Assembly: GCA_025084515.1 (NCBI GenBank)
Contig: JAJAGP010001324.1
Location: forward strand, 53,501-117,500
Reading direction: 5' to 3'
DNA length: 64,000 bases
From: Ancistrus triradiatus
Taxonomy: Eukaryota; Chordata; Actinopteri; Siluriformes; Loricariidae
Part shown: positions 23,326 to 38,100 of the stretch, one piece after another
Layout: every line of letters begins with the position of its first letter
Numbering within the stretch: position 1 is the first letter of the stretch
Program-made: the position numbers and the translations under genes
The notes under the pieces: generated by a model
What the model was told of the DNA's origin: nothing
Database searches by the model: none
What the model saw: the letters and a program-made list of their open reading frames with translations, nothing else

Positions 23326-23576
23326 CTATACTACATAATTTAATAATCTAAGTATTTATTCTATTTTACTGATCTTACCCGTTATTATATATTAAACTGT
23401 TTTGTTTTAATATTTGCTATTTTTATTTATATTATTATTTATTGAGTTTATATATGGTATATGTGTGCTTTTTATTGTACTTTATTTTATTATTATTTAT
23501 TTTCATGTTTGCAGTTTTTTATTGATATGTTACATTATGATGTTTTAAACAAAAAATCTTTTTTTTAATTTTACAC

Positions 23577-23636
<60 letters not shown>

Positions 23637-26094
23637 CTTTATTTTATTTAATTTTATATAATTATTCTATTTAGTTATTAATTATTTTTGTATTTTATAT
23701 TATTTATTAACATTAACATTATGTGTGTTTTTCTTTATTTTATTACATAATTTATTTTTCTATTTGCTATTTTTTATTATATGTTATACAATTGTTTATT
23801 TTCTTTTATATACTATATATACATATTGTAATTTATATAACAATATATAATTATACTACTTTCATTTATATATTAACCTTGTAAGTTTTATTTTCTGTCA
23901 TGTATATTAAATTATTTTATTTTATTAATTTAGTTTTTTAGTAATCTAAAAGATTTATTTATATTAATATAGTTGCTTTGTTTTTAAATCTGTTATTGTT
24001 TTAGGTTATTTTTTACTTAAATTAATCACCTTCCATAAATGAGAAAAAATAATTAATTAATGATTAAATAATGCACAAATAATTATAATTGATAATGCAT
24101 TTATTTTTATTATTAGTGTAAATATTGCAGATTTTACTCTGTTATGGTATTTGTATTTATTTGAAATAATTCGGTTGTTGTTTTGAAGTTAAAATCTATG
24201 TATCCTAAATGATTCTCTGTGATTTACTAGTTGACGTTGTGGGCGGAGTTTCCTCCATTGGTGTAGATGGTGCTGCAGATGTTTACGTTCTAACCCGATT
24301 TCTCTGCCTCAGCCGAGCGGTGTTACGACACGTCTGTGAGCACGTCGTACGTGGTGGGGCAGACCTGGGAGAAATCCTATCAGGGCTGGATGGTGGTGGA
24401 CTGCAGCTGCCTGGGAGAAGGGAACGGACGCATCACCTGCACCTCCAGGAGTGAGCCATATAGCCCGACTTACAGCTGAAAGCATTAGCAACATTACATT
24501 CAGTAAATGACCTAATGATTCACTGAATCAAATACTGACCTGATGAACCACAGAGCCAGATGATTCACTAAATCACACATCCTGATGAACCAGAGAGGAG
24601 CAAATGATTCATTGAATTAACTACTGACCCTCTGTGTGAGAGAAAATCTGGGTCATGAATCAGTGATTCACTGCATCAAACACGGACCTGATTAATCAGA
24701 GCCAAATGATTCACTGAATCAAATACTGACACTCTGTGTGGGAGAGGAGAGAATCTGAACAAACAGAGGCAAAAGATTCACTGAATCACACACTGACCTG
24801 ATGAATCAGAGAGGAGCAAATGATTCACTGAATCAAACAGAGAGCAAAACGATTCACTGAATTAAACACAATTTTTTCTAAATTAGAGAGGAGTCAAACG
24901 ATTTATTGATTCAAAAACTGACCTGATGATCCAGAGAGCCAAACGACTCACTGAATCAAACACAGACCTGAAGAACCAGAGAGTCAAATGATTCTCTGAA
25001 TCAAACTCTGATCTGTATTACTGAATGAGTTGATTCACTGAATCAATTATGAATGTGTTCAATCAGATTAGTGTGACTTTTAGCCAAATGATTCACTGAA
25101 TCAATCACTGTCTGGGTGAAACATAGAGCCAAATGATTCACTGATTCAGACACTGACATTAGGAATCAGAGAGGTGCGACTCTTAGTCACAGCCAAATGA
25201 TTCACTGAATCAAACACTGTCCTGATGAGCCATAGAGCTACAAAAATCACTGAATCAAACACTGACTTTCTAAATTAGAGAGGAGCCAACCGATTCACTG
25301 AATCAAACACTGACCTGATGAATCAGAGAGGTGTGATTTGCTGAATCAAATATGATGTGTTTTACCAGATTTGTGCGACTTTTAGTTACAGCCAAACGAA
25401 GCACTGAATCAAATCCTGTCTTTGTGAACCATAGAGCCAAATGGTTCACTGAATGAAATTCTGACTTTTCTGAATTAGAAATGAACAAATTGATTCAGTG
25501 AATCAGTTCATTCAGTTTAGTCAAGAAATCAGTCTGTTTATGATGTGATCGTATGCTTCACCGACCCAAACACTTACCCATGGTTCCCGGCTTCCTCCAG
25601 ACCGCTGTAACGACCAGGACACGAGGACATCGTACCGCATCGGAGAGACCTGGACCAAGAGGGACACACAGGGAAACAAGGTGCAGTGTTTGTGTACAGG
25701 AAATGGGCGTGGTGAATGGAAGTGTGAGAGACACACGTCTGCACAGAGCAGCCCCGGTGAGAGCCTTTAGTATGACATCATCATCATCATCACATCACAA
25801 TCATACTCCTCTAACAGCGTCTGTATCCTCTCCCGTACAGGTACGAGGACGGCCGTGTCCACTCAGCTCAGACCCGTCACTCAACAGATCAACGTCCTGC
25901 CTGAGCTTGAAGACCTGGGCGCGTGCAAGACCGGATCAGGCATCTTCTATCACAACGGGATGCGCTGGGTGCAGATGCAGGGCAGCCAGCAGATGGTGTG
26001 CACTTGCATGAACGGAGGCACCAGCTGTGAGGAGTGGGGTACGTCCAGAGGTTCGGATATCAGAGAGGATCTCAATAACCTGAACCAGGGTCTA

Positions 26095-26144
<50 letters not shown>

Positions 26145-29100
26145 GGCGTGCGCAGACGGTCAGTCTCATGTGGTATGGCGGGAACTCGAAGGGTCAGCCG
26201 TGTGAGTTTTCCCTTCATTTCACGGCGGCAAAACACACTACTCCTGCATCTCTGAGGGTCGGACCGACGGCCAGCTGTGGTGCAGCACCACCTCCAACTA
26301 CGACACCGACAGCCAGTACTCTTTCTGCACCCAGAGGAACTGTGAGTCGAGCTCGTGTATAGCTCCTGCATCGTAACTGAATGACTTGCTGATTCAAACG
26401 ATTCACTGATTCAAACACTGACTCACTGAACAAGAGAGATGAATCATATAACTGAACGATGCACCGATTCAAACACCGACTGAATGATAAGGAATCAGAT
26501 CATAACCAAATGATTCACTGATTCAAACACTTGACTCACTGAACAATAGGGATGAATCTTATAAACGAACGATTCACTGGTTCAAACACAAACTTACTGA
26601 ATGAGAATGAGTCAAATCATAACTGAACAATTCAATGAATCAAACACTGACTCTGAACAAAAATTAATCAAATCAGAATTAAATGATTCACTGATTCAAA
26701 CACTGATTTACTGAACGAGAATTAGTCAAATCATAACTGAATGACTCACTGATTCAAATACCGAATCATTGAACGAGAAAAAAACCCGAATGATTTGCTG
26801 ATTCAGATACCACTAATTCCAACAGACTCACTGAACAAGAATTAATCAAATCATTACCAAATGATTGACTGATTCAAACACTGACTCACTGAATGAGAAT
26901 GAATCAAATCAACCTGATAATTCACTGATTCAAACACCCGACTCACTAAATGAGAATTAAACACTTCATGACTGAACAATTCACTGATTCAATCACTAAC
27001 TCTGAACAAGAGAGATGAATCCTATAAAAGAGCAATTCACTGATTCAAACACTGTCTCACTGAACAAGAATAAATTGCATGGTAACCAAATGATTCACTG
27101 AATCCAACACTGACTCACTGAAATAGAACGGAATGACTCTTAGTTATGCTGAAATGATTCACTGATTCAAACACTGACTCACTGAACAAGAATTAATCAA
27201 ATCATACCCAAATGATTCACTGATTCAAACAGTGACTCTCTGAACAAGAGGGATGAATCTTATAAAAGAACAATTCACTGATTCAAACACTGACTCACTG
27301 AATGAGACTGGAACGACTCTTAGTTATACTCGAATGATTCATTGATTTAAATACTGATTATTAAAAAAGATTCACTGATCAAACAACGACTTACTGAACG
27401 AGAAAGGACCGAATATTACTTCTACTGAAATAATTCAATTTAAACACTGACTCGCTGAACAAGAATAAATTGCATTGTTACCCCAAACGACTCACTGAAT
27501 CAAACACTGACTCACTGAACAAGAATGGAATCACTCTTAGTTATGCTGAAATGATTCACTGATTCAAACACTGACTCAGTGAACAAGAATGAATCAAATC
27601 AATACCCAAACAAATGATTCACTGATTCAGATACTGACCTCAAAGAAAAGGAATTCACTCTCATAATAAAAATGATTTTGTAATTAAAAAAAACTGACTC
27701 ACTGAATAAGGACAGTAATGACTCTTAAATATGCGAAATGAATTCAGCGATTCAAACTCTGACTCACTGAATGAGAACGACTCTTAGTGATGCTATAATG
27801 GACTCCCTGATTCAAACACTGGCTTACTGAATAAGACAGTAGTGGTTTTTAGCATTAGTGAAATGATTCAGTGATTCACACACTGACTCACCCAACGAGT
27901 ATGGAGTGACTTTTAGTTATACTCAACGATTCAGTGGATTCAAACCCCGGAAAGTCCTGAATGAGAACGGAGCACCTCTCATTTCTTGGGCGTGATGGTG
28001 AACGACCCGCGGCGGGGGAACTCGAACGGTGCCCTGTGCCAGTTCCCGTTTTCCTGTACAACGGGCGTAACTACACGACTGCACCCTGCACCGCGGACGG
28101 GCGGAGGGACAGCATGAAGTGGTGCGGCACCACACCAACTTACTACGACGAAGAGCAGCGCTACGGCTTCTGTCCCATGGCAGGTACGGGGACTCTCTCT
28201 TCAATCACTCACACACACACACACACACACACACCCTGTCCTCGTGCCTTTTAACCGTCCTGACCTCCATCCCGTCCCGCAGCTGAACGAGGAGGTGTGC
28301 ACCGTTGAACGACGTCAGTACCGACCCAACGACGATGGGGGAAAACGGCACGACACCCTGGCGTCACATGATGCTCTGCAAGTGGCCTGGGTAAAAGGGC
28401 GGGGCGAGTGGAGCTGCATCGCTTACTCCCAGCTCAGATGGTGCCAAGTGCAAGCCCTTACAGCTTAATAGACGTGGCACCGTCCACCACTGTCCTCATC
28501 CCTCACTCTGCGTGTGTGTGTTGTGTGTGTGTGTGCGTGTGTGTGAGACGTTCCGTAGATTCAGTGTGTGGTGGACGGAACACACGTATGAGGTGGGGTC
28601 AGACCTTCGATAAGCGCCACACAGAGGGATTACATGATGAACTGTACCTGCTTCGGTCAGGGCCGGGACGCTGGAGATGTGACGCCATCGGTGTTGAGAG
28701 CCTTGACGTGCTGCGGTATCGCCGCGCGGCCGCGTGGTATGATGTGCCCCAGGGTCCATGTAAAAGGTCATGTTGTTGTTGGGGTCTCAGATCAGTGTCA
28801 GGAGCCCGAGAAGCAAAGCCTTCAAACAGATCGGAGAGACGTGGGATAAAGTCATCCGGGAATCAGGACCGCTGCTCCTGCCTCGGAAACACAGCATCGG
28901 AGAGCTGGCCTGTGAACCTCTGGGAGTCCACCGGTTGTTAGACGCGCGCACGCACACACGCACGCGCGCGCGCGCGCCGCACGCACGCACGCACACTCTA
29001 TCTGCCGTATCCTCATCCTCGTGAGAACGGGGTTGGGGGAACAGGGGAAAGAGAACTCGAACTGACGCACGCACGCACACGCTAGCAACCCACAAGTGCG

Positions 29101-32100
29101 GGTGCGCGCACACACACACACACACACACACAACACACTGCACATTCAACTTCATAACATGTGTTTCTTTTTTTTTTTCTGTGGAATTAAAATGGGACAA
29201 ATAAATATAGATAAAATGCTTAAAATCAGTTCTAAAAATGTTAATACGTCGAATTATGTACATTTACAATAAATAAAGAAATATAAATACTTAAATGTAA
29301 TTATATATTTATTTTAATAATATAGTTTTTTATTTAATTAAAATGATTTTTTTTAATTAATTATAAGCACTTTAGTAGTCTAAAAATGTTAGTGTGAGGT
29401 ATGATGTAGAAGACGAACAAAACAGTGCGTTTAAATGGTTTTATTTAGTAACTAATTTTTAATATGACATTATAAAATGTTGTTAAAATATGGTTTATAT
29501 AGATATAAAATGCATACATAAGTAAATAAACAAATTACGTAAATGCATTTTTCCTACTGAAGTTTTAAAAATTTCCCTAAAACATTTGGGATAAATGATC
29601 TAGGAAATAAAACCAATAAATAAAGGCATAAAAATCACACTAACTTATTCCAGTTATTCATTAATTTATTTATTATTTAATAAAGGGTTCTAAAAAAATG
29701 TTAACGTGGAGTGAAAAGGGGAAATAAATGCATGCTGCTTGTTTATTTCAATATTTAAAGTTGTTGAAATAAAAAACGTTCTTAAAAAACAAAAACTATA
29801 TGTAAATGAATATATTAATAGAAAGAACTGACTATTACATTAATAAGTGTTTAAAAAATTAGTTTTTTTTGTAAAATATTTAATCAAAGTTTCGTATTAC
29901 ATGTAATAATGTAAAAAATGTTTTTTTTTTTCATATACATATTAAATAAATAAGTTAAATAAATGCATAAAAAAATTAGTAATTTAGTATTACATTTTTT
30001 GCTATAGTTCTAAAAATATTAATTGTGGCAGATGATGAAGAAATAAATAAAAATAAATGAATGCATAAAAACGTAACAAATGAATTTAAATATTTAATAA
30101 CAGGTCTGAAGTGTTAATGTTGGAACGAAACGTTTTGTTTATTTGTTTGTTTAAATATTTAAAGCGGTTAAAAGATGATGTTGAAAAATAGAAAAAAAAC
30201 TAATTTAAAAAAATCAAAGTTCTAAAAACAAAATGCATAAATAATATAAATACATAGAAAGAACCTGGTTACCCTTTGCAGTTTATTTAGTCTGTAACAT
30301 GGAATAATGTGGGAAGGTAAATACCAACAAATGTTTAAATTAGTTTTGCAAATATTTAATCACAGTTTCTAAAAAATGTTAGTACATGTTTTTGTTAATT
30401 ACTAAATACATTTATTGATTTATTTGAAACAAATATTTTATAACATTTTAAAAGGCAATATTTAAAATGAGTTACTAAACAAAGTTAGTGAATATATTTA
30501 TGCCATTTATTTATTGTTTTTTATTGACCTATTTTACATTTACAGCGTATCGTTTCATTTTAACATGAAATAAAATGTGAAAATAAATACAAATTAATGT
30601 TTAAAACTTAGTTCTAAAATGTCTTATAGGTATTAAAATTAAAATGTTTATGTGGGATAGTATGTGGATTAAGACGCAAAAAATTAAATTAAATGCATTA
30701 AAAGTAATCGCATACGTCAATAAAAACAACAGTAAACATGCATAACAAATATTAATTTATTAATTCATTTCAAAGCTTCCTGTGAAATTCGGTTTAATAT
30801 AAATAAGCACAATTTAACATCTCTAATTCAGTTTGGCGGATAATGGCATAAGTTTGTAGACAGTAGGGAAGTAAGAGTAGCTGAGTGTGAAGTGGGGTGC
30901 TGACATGCCCCAGCGACAGGGAGTGTGATGTGGGCCTACAGCAGGGGCGCAGCTCCAGGGGGCAGCCTCCAGGTGAAGAGCCTGTGTACCGAGGCAGGGT
31001 CTTTGCGGGACCTTCAGCCGGAGCTGCTCTGGGTTGCTTGTGTTACATTAATGATCCAATCACTGAATCGTCCAAGCTTCCACTCTCCGGCTCTCAGACG
31101 GACTCTGGACCGCCGGTCACTGTGGAACGCCAACGGGCTCAGAATCCAACATGTAATAAATGGAAACGATTAACTAACAGCTAACTGAAACGAATGGGAA
31201 AATAGCGCAATAAATAAATCAGGCTTCTAGTTTAAATATTTATAAATATAATGTAAATCCTATGTAAAATTAATTCATTCATTATTGTAAGAATAATTTG
31301 TAAAGACAAATACATAATAAAATAACAATGGTTTAAAGTAAAATGTTTTATTAATTAATTAATTCTTTAAATACGTAGTTATAGGCAGCATGGGATGGAA
31401 CATGTTAAATAAATATAGCGTTTAAAATTAAATATATAAATCTTTAAGTAGGATTAACTGTGAAAATAATTAAATTAATTTTTAAAATAAATTACTTAAA
31501 TATTTCATTAAGTTGTTAAAATGTTTACGTGTAATGATGTAGAAATACACTTATTTTGATTTAAAACTTTTTTAAAATGCATTTAATTAAACTTAAAAGA
31601 TTAAGTAAAATATACACAGAAAGAATCAATCCAACAATTCATTAAATTATTATTATTTTTTTTATATAAGAATAAAAGTATTAGTAAAAATATACATAGA
31701 AAGAATCAATCCAACCCAGAATCGATTCAAAAATGCATTTAATTCTTATTATTTTTTAAATGAGGAATAAAATATGAAAATAAATAAACAAAAATAATGA
31801 ATTTAATAAACATAACATTTGGTAAATTAAATCAGTTTCTTTATTTAAAAACATTGAATCAAATTCCATGTTAAAAATAAATGTCATCAATTAATTTTGT
31901 ATATTTATGTAATTATTCATTTTGTTATTTCATTGAAATAATTTAATTAGTAATTAATTTAAGTATTTAATCAAACTAGTAAACTTGTTAATGTGTCTAA
32001 AAAGTGTCTTAGTCTGAATAAAAAAAAAGAGAAGTAATAAATATGAAAGCAGCTGAAAACTGAACTGGTCTGTGTCCTGTTACTCATCTTCATTCTTTTT

Positions 32101-35100
32101 TTTAAATAGTTCCAGTGCGCGTGATCATCACAGAGACAGGAAACCAACCCAACTCGCACCCGATCCAGTGGACTCCACCCTCCACCGCCCACATCACCCA
32201 GTACATCCTCAAGTGGAGAGTGGTGAGTATGTACGGGGGGGGGGGTAGCAGAAAGACAGCAGTAAAGAAGAGAAGAGGCTCTTTTCTTTTTTGATTTGCT
32301 TTTTACTCTCTCTTTGCATGATTTTCTCCCAAGTTCTTATTGTTTTCTTTCTTTTGTTTGTTGCTTATCTCTAGCTTTTTGTTTCTTATTTCCTACCTTG
32401 TGGTACCTTGTTCCTTTTCCTTGAAGGCACCGGTGCTCTAACCTCTCTCTGTGTGCTTGGTTTTTGTTGTTTTTTTTAGAAAAACAGTGGGACGGGTTGG
32501 AAGGAGGCGACGATCCCGGGCCACATTAACTCTTACACCATTTCGGGTCTGAGGCCGGGTCTGACCTACGAGGGCCAGCTGGTCAGCATCTTACGTTACG
32601 GACACAGAGAGCTCACCAGGTTCGACTTCACCACCTCGTACGGATCGCGTAAGCTCCTCCCACCGATTCACGTTTGACCTGCCGCCACTTAGCTTGTGTG
32701 CATGCATAGGTGTGTCACATGACTCCTCCCTCTGTGCTGTGCTGCAGTGGTACCTACGGAGGGTGTAACCACTCAGCCCGCCCCCGTGGTGGACACCTCA
32801 GAGTCCGTCACCGAGATCACCTCCAGCAGCTTCGTCATCTCCTGGGTGTCGGCCTCGGACACCGTGTCCGGGTTCAGGGTCCTGTACGAGCTCTCCGAGG
32901 ACGGGGCCACGCCCAGTGTCATAGGTAAGTACCGAAGCACCCTCAGTACGGGGTACGGTGGAGCCATCTGCAGGAACCAGAGGGACATCACAGCTCTGGG
33001 AGGAGAGGGAGGGAGAGGGTGAAGAAAGCCACACAGGTACATTAGTGCAGGAACAAGAAGACAGAGAGAAAAAAGGAGGAAACAATTAGGCAGCACCATC
33101 GAAAAAGCTCAACTAATAGAGAACAAAAACAAATATGGAGAAGAAAAACAAAGAAAGGCTGAAAGAAGAACAAAAAGTGAGAAAGATGAAAGAAAATGTA
33201 AAAAAACATGAGAAGAAAAATTTGTTAGAATAGAAAAGAAAGAAAGGAAGACAGAAATTAAAATAAAAACCAAAAAAAGAGCAATAAGAAGCATAAGAAA
33301 ACAAAAAAGGAAAAAACAGAAAATAATGAGGGAAAAGAAGACCAAGACAAAAAAAACAGTAAAGAAAAGGGGAGAAAGAGGAAAAACAAAAAGAAGAAAA
33401 AAGAAAAGAAATAAAAGATGAAGGAAGAAGAAATTAAAGTGAAGGAAACAGAGAAAAAATTGATAAGATGAGATAAGAGATAAGATGAACAAGAAATGGA
33501 TGAAAGATGGAGAAAAGAGAACAAAAATAAAGACAGGGAGAAAGACAAGAAAAAAAATGAAAAAAGAACAGGACAGGGAGAAAAAAGAACAGAAGAAAAA
33601 CAATCAAAATAAACAGAGTAAAGAAAAAGGGGCAAAGAAGGAAAGAAGAAGAAAAACAAAAGAAACAGTAAAGAAAAAGTGACGAAAGAAGAAAACAAAG
33701 AAAGAGAGAAAGAACAAAAGAAAAACAACCAGAAGAAATGCATGTGAAGGAGAGAAAGAAGAAATACAGAAGAAGAAATAGAAAAGAGAAAAAAGAAAGG
33801 AAATAAATAAAAGACAAAAGAAGAGCAAACAAAACAAAAAGAAGAAAACCAAGAGTAAAAAAGGAAAGGAAGAAGTAAGTTATAAAATAAGAAAGAGCAG
33901 AAGAGAAATAAAGGAAAGAAAGGCTAGAAATAGTGTAAAGAAAAGTGTAAAAAAGAATCAGACTTGCAGGTAAAGAAAATGCAGATCCAGATCCAGATGT
34001 GTTGTTGTTTGTTCCAGATCTCCCCCGCACGGCCACATCTGTCAACATAGAGAACCTGCTGCCGGGCCGGACCTACAGCGTTCAGGTGTACGAGGTCCAG
34101 CCTGAGGGAGGCCCCAACCTCATCCTGACTACCACTCAGACCACCGGTGTGCATCTGTCTCTCACACTCACACACTCACTCTCACACACTCACACACACA
34201 GTCACTCACACACTCACACGCGCGCACACACACTATATCATGCAGCACCTGATATATATATATATATATATATATAATCTGAGCGTGTGTGTGTGCGTGC
34301 GTACGTCTGTGCGTCTGTGTGTGTACCCACGTGCCCGCGCGCGCTCTTTCCTCAGCTCCGGACGCTCCCACGCAGCACAGGGTTACAGACGTAGGAGAGA
34401 CGTCCATCGTCATCTCCTGGACCCGACCCCAGGCTCCCATCACCGGTAGCTCTGCTTGTCCCTGTAACCATGGCGATGCAGCTCAGAGGTAATCATTCAT
34501 CACTAACCCCGTCTCCGCCTGTCTGTAGGTTACCGCGTGGTGTACACCCCGTCCATAGAGGGCAGCAGCACCGAGCTCATCCTGCCTGATTCGGAGACGT
34601 CGGTGACCCTGGCCGATCTCAGACCCGGGTCCCGCTATAACGTCACCATCTACGCCGTCGAGGAGAACCTGGAGAGTGAACCTCTGGTCCTGCAGGTCAA
34701 CACGGCCGGCCACCTCCAGCCTGGTCAGTACAAACCCACTGGCATCCCCGGCATCGGGTTCGATTACATCAGGGGCTTCGGATTTACCCGCTTCATCACA
34801 AGCAGCGGCAGGGCCCTTATATAACACCAAAGGAGGAGGAGCCTCAGACTAGGAACCATCACTTATATACAGAACTAGGTGAGATTAGAAAAAATAAAAG
34901 GAACATCAAAAACAAGATGAAGAAAAATCCAACAGAAGATGAAGAAAGGAAAATGAGAAAAACAGCAAGAGGACATAAATGAAGAAAGGAAAATGAAAAA
35001 AAGGGAGAAAGAAGTGATATGAAATGAAAACATAAAGGGAGAAGGGAAAAAAGAGAAGAAAAAAAACAAAGAAAGGAGGACAGGGAAAAATGGGAGAAAA

Positions 35101-38100
35101 AGATGGGACAAAAGAAAGCCCAAAAAAAGGGAGAAAGAAAAAGAAAAACTTAACGAACGGAGAATAAGAAAAGAAAAAAAACTACAGTAAGAAAGAAAAA
35201 AAGAAGAGAAGAATATAAAAGGGAGAAGGATAAAGCGTTACATACAATGAAAAGAGTAAAGAAAAATTAATAGAGGCAAAAGATCGGTAAACAGTAAAAC
35301 AAAAAGAATAAAAAACAGAAAGACAAAAATCAAATGTGGGTGAAAAGAAAATTATTAATACAACAATAAGAAGAGAAGACAAACAAAGGAAAAGAGAAAG
35401 AAAAATCAAGAGAAGATGGAAAAAAAAGAAAACCTAAGAAAGGGAGGAAGAAAAAAAAAGGAAAATGATAAAAGAAAGAAGAGAAAATAAGGGAGAAGGA
35501 ACAAAGAAGAAAGAAAGGAGAAAAATGAGAAAACAAATGTGGGGAAAATGGGAAAAAGAAAATAAAAAAAAAGAAGAAAATAAAACAAAGGATGGAAAAG
35601 AAAAAAGAGAAGGAAAAGACAGGCAAAGGAAAAAAGAAGCAAAACCAAGAAAAATCAAGGAAATAAAGATTACAAAGGAAGAAATAAAAAAAAAAAAAAC
35701 AAAGAAAGGAAAAATAAGAGCCAGAAAACACAAATAACGGGGAATGGAAAAAAAGGAGAAAGAAAAAGTGAGGAAAAAATAAAGACAAGAAAAGGAAGAG
35801 AAGAAAACAATGAAAGGGAGAAAGAAAAAAGGGAAGGAAAATTAAGGGAAGAAAGTAAAGGGAGAACAAAAAAACGAAATAACAAAGAAAGGAGAAAGTA
35901 AAAATATGGGGAAAAGAGTAAATAAATAAAAACTGAAATATAGTGGGGCAAAAAGTATTTAGTCAGTCACTGATTGTGCAAGTTCTCCTACTTGGAAAGA
36001 TGAGAGAGGTCTGTAATTTTCATCATAGCTACACTTCAACTATGGGAGACAAAATGAGAAAAAAACATCCAGGAAATCACATTGTAGGATTTTTAAAGAA
36101 TTTAATTGTAAATCATGGTGGGAAATAAGTATTTGGTCAATAACAAAAGTTCAGCTCAGTACTTTGTAACATAACCTTTGTTAGCAATGACAGAGGTCAA
36201 GCGTTTCCCGTAAGTCTTCACCAGGTTTGCAGGAAAGAAGGGAAAAGAAAAGAAAAAAAGCAGAGAAAGAAAGATGCAAAGTAAATAAGAGAAAAACAGC
36301 AAGAGGACATAAATGAAGAAGTAAGAAAAGTGAAAGAATAAAGAAATCAGTAAGAAAATAATTTAAAATAAAAACCTTAAGAAAGAATAATGGAACAGAA
36401 GGTGATCTGTTATTCTTTTGTTAGTCCGTAGTTAGACGGGGGTACGAGTGGGTTATACCCGATCTCTTACCTGTGTGACTCTGCCCCCCCAGAGGAGGTT
36501 TCGCCCCCGACCGACCTGCAGTTCTACGAGGTGACCGACGTGAAGATCGCCATCACCTGGACGGGCCCTCCCAGCGAAGTGTCCGGCTACCGCGTGACCT
36601 TCGAACCCGCGTCGAAGGACGGGCAGTTCCACAGGCCGCTGACGCTCCCGGTCACGCCCAACGCCTACGCCGAAATCACGCACCTGCAGCCGGGGACCCT
36701 GTACCGCTTCCACGTGTACGCCGTGCACGGAGCCGCCGAGAGCCAGCCGCTGGTGGGGCAGAAATCGACCAGTAAGAGAGACGTGTATATAATATAAGAA
36801 CACACACACACACACACACCTATATATGCCTATATACATGTGTAACAGAGTGTTTGTAACCCTGCAGAACCCGACGTCCCCACAGACCTGCGCTTCCCCG
36901 AGGTCACCGAGGACACCGTGCTGGTCATGTGGTCCGCCCCCCAGGCCACCATCACCGGCTACCGGCTTTTCGTCACATCTGAGGACTCGGCCTCCCCCAA
37001 GCAGGTCAGGATCCGACCCGAGGAGACCCAGTACACGGTTCAGAACCTGCAGCCCGACACGGCCTACACCGTCACCCTGCACTCCGAGCAGGGCACCGCC
37101 CTGAGCCAGGGAGTGTCCGGGACTGTCACCACCAGTGAGTCCCCGACTGACCGGCCGCCCGCCCGCCAGCGCTCGTGCCGCGGCACTAGCACTAACACAA
37201 CACGGCGATAACAAAGCACAAACAAACACACATAAGTTAACCGTCAAAACTGCTTCCTACCTACCTATCTGTTTTTTTTCCTTCTTCCACTTTTTGCTTC
37301 TCTTGTTTTATCCTTATTTTTTTTTCTTTTCTCCCTTTCTTTGTTTTTTTCTTATTTCCTACTCTTTTTTTCCTTCCTTTCTTTGTTTTTTCTTATTCTG
37401 CTTTTCTCCCTTAACTTTTCTTTCCCTTTTTATTTATTTTTCTTTATTTTCCTTCTTCTTTACTTTTCTTTTCTCTTACTTAGTTTTCTCGTCTTTGTCT
37501 TTTATTTAAAGTCTGAGCTTTATATTGAAGTCTTTCTCCATATTTTTGTATTGTTCTCCCTTTCTTGTTTTTTTCTCTTCTTTCTTTTCTTTGTTTTTTT
37601 CTTCTCTTATTGTTACTTCCATACTTATTTTTCTTCTAGTTATTTTCTCGCTTCCCTTTGTTTTTCCTTTTTCTCCCTTTTCTTTGTCTTTAGCACTTTT
37701 CCCTTCTTTTTCTTTTCTTGGTTTTCTTCTTTTCTTTGTTATCTTTATTTCTTTTCTAATTTCCTTCTTATTTACCTTTTTTCTTTCTTTTTGTTTTTCC
37801 ATTTCTATTTTCCCTTCTTATTCCTTTTGTTTTTTCCTCAGTTTCTCCACTTTCTTTTCCACATTTTTCTTCCCTTGCTTTTCTTTCTCTTCTACCTTTT
37901 CTTTTCCCTATTTTATTTTGTCTTTCTCCCTTCTTTTTTCTCTTCTTTTTTTCATTTTTTTTGGTTTTCTTTCTTCCTCTCTTGTCTTTCTTTATTTTTC
38001 TTCCCACTTCTTTCCAATTTCCTTTCTTTTTTTCTCGCTTTTTGTTTTTCTTTTCTTTTTCACTTTTTTCTCCTTCCATTCTTTTTCCTCTTGTTTTTCT

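Noticed and set aside
24480..27950. CRISPR-like array of regularly spaced repeats
   Set aside because: Repeats are degenerate, spacers are repeats too, and the setting is vertebrate introns.
26156..28933. fn1 as a true pseudogene
   Set aside because: Over 35 exons are intact with correct phases and conserved motifs, and a TATA promoter is present. Local sequence error explains the damaged exons better.
30880..31190. Possible additional exon in intron 12
   Set aside because: GC-richer patch with open frames, but no fibronectin module similarity and no convincing splice pair; FnI-9 and FnIII-1 on either side leave no module missing.
33109..34048. Long minus-strand frames rich in Phe, Ser and Leu
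   Set aside because: They arise because the + strand is almost only A and G, which removes stop codons on the minus strand. No domain, splice or start context. The same applies at 35,330-35,951, 37,260-38,560 (both strands) and 39,260-40,048.
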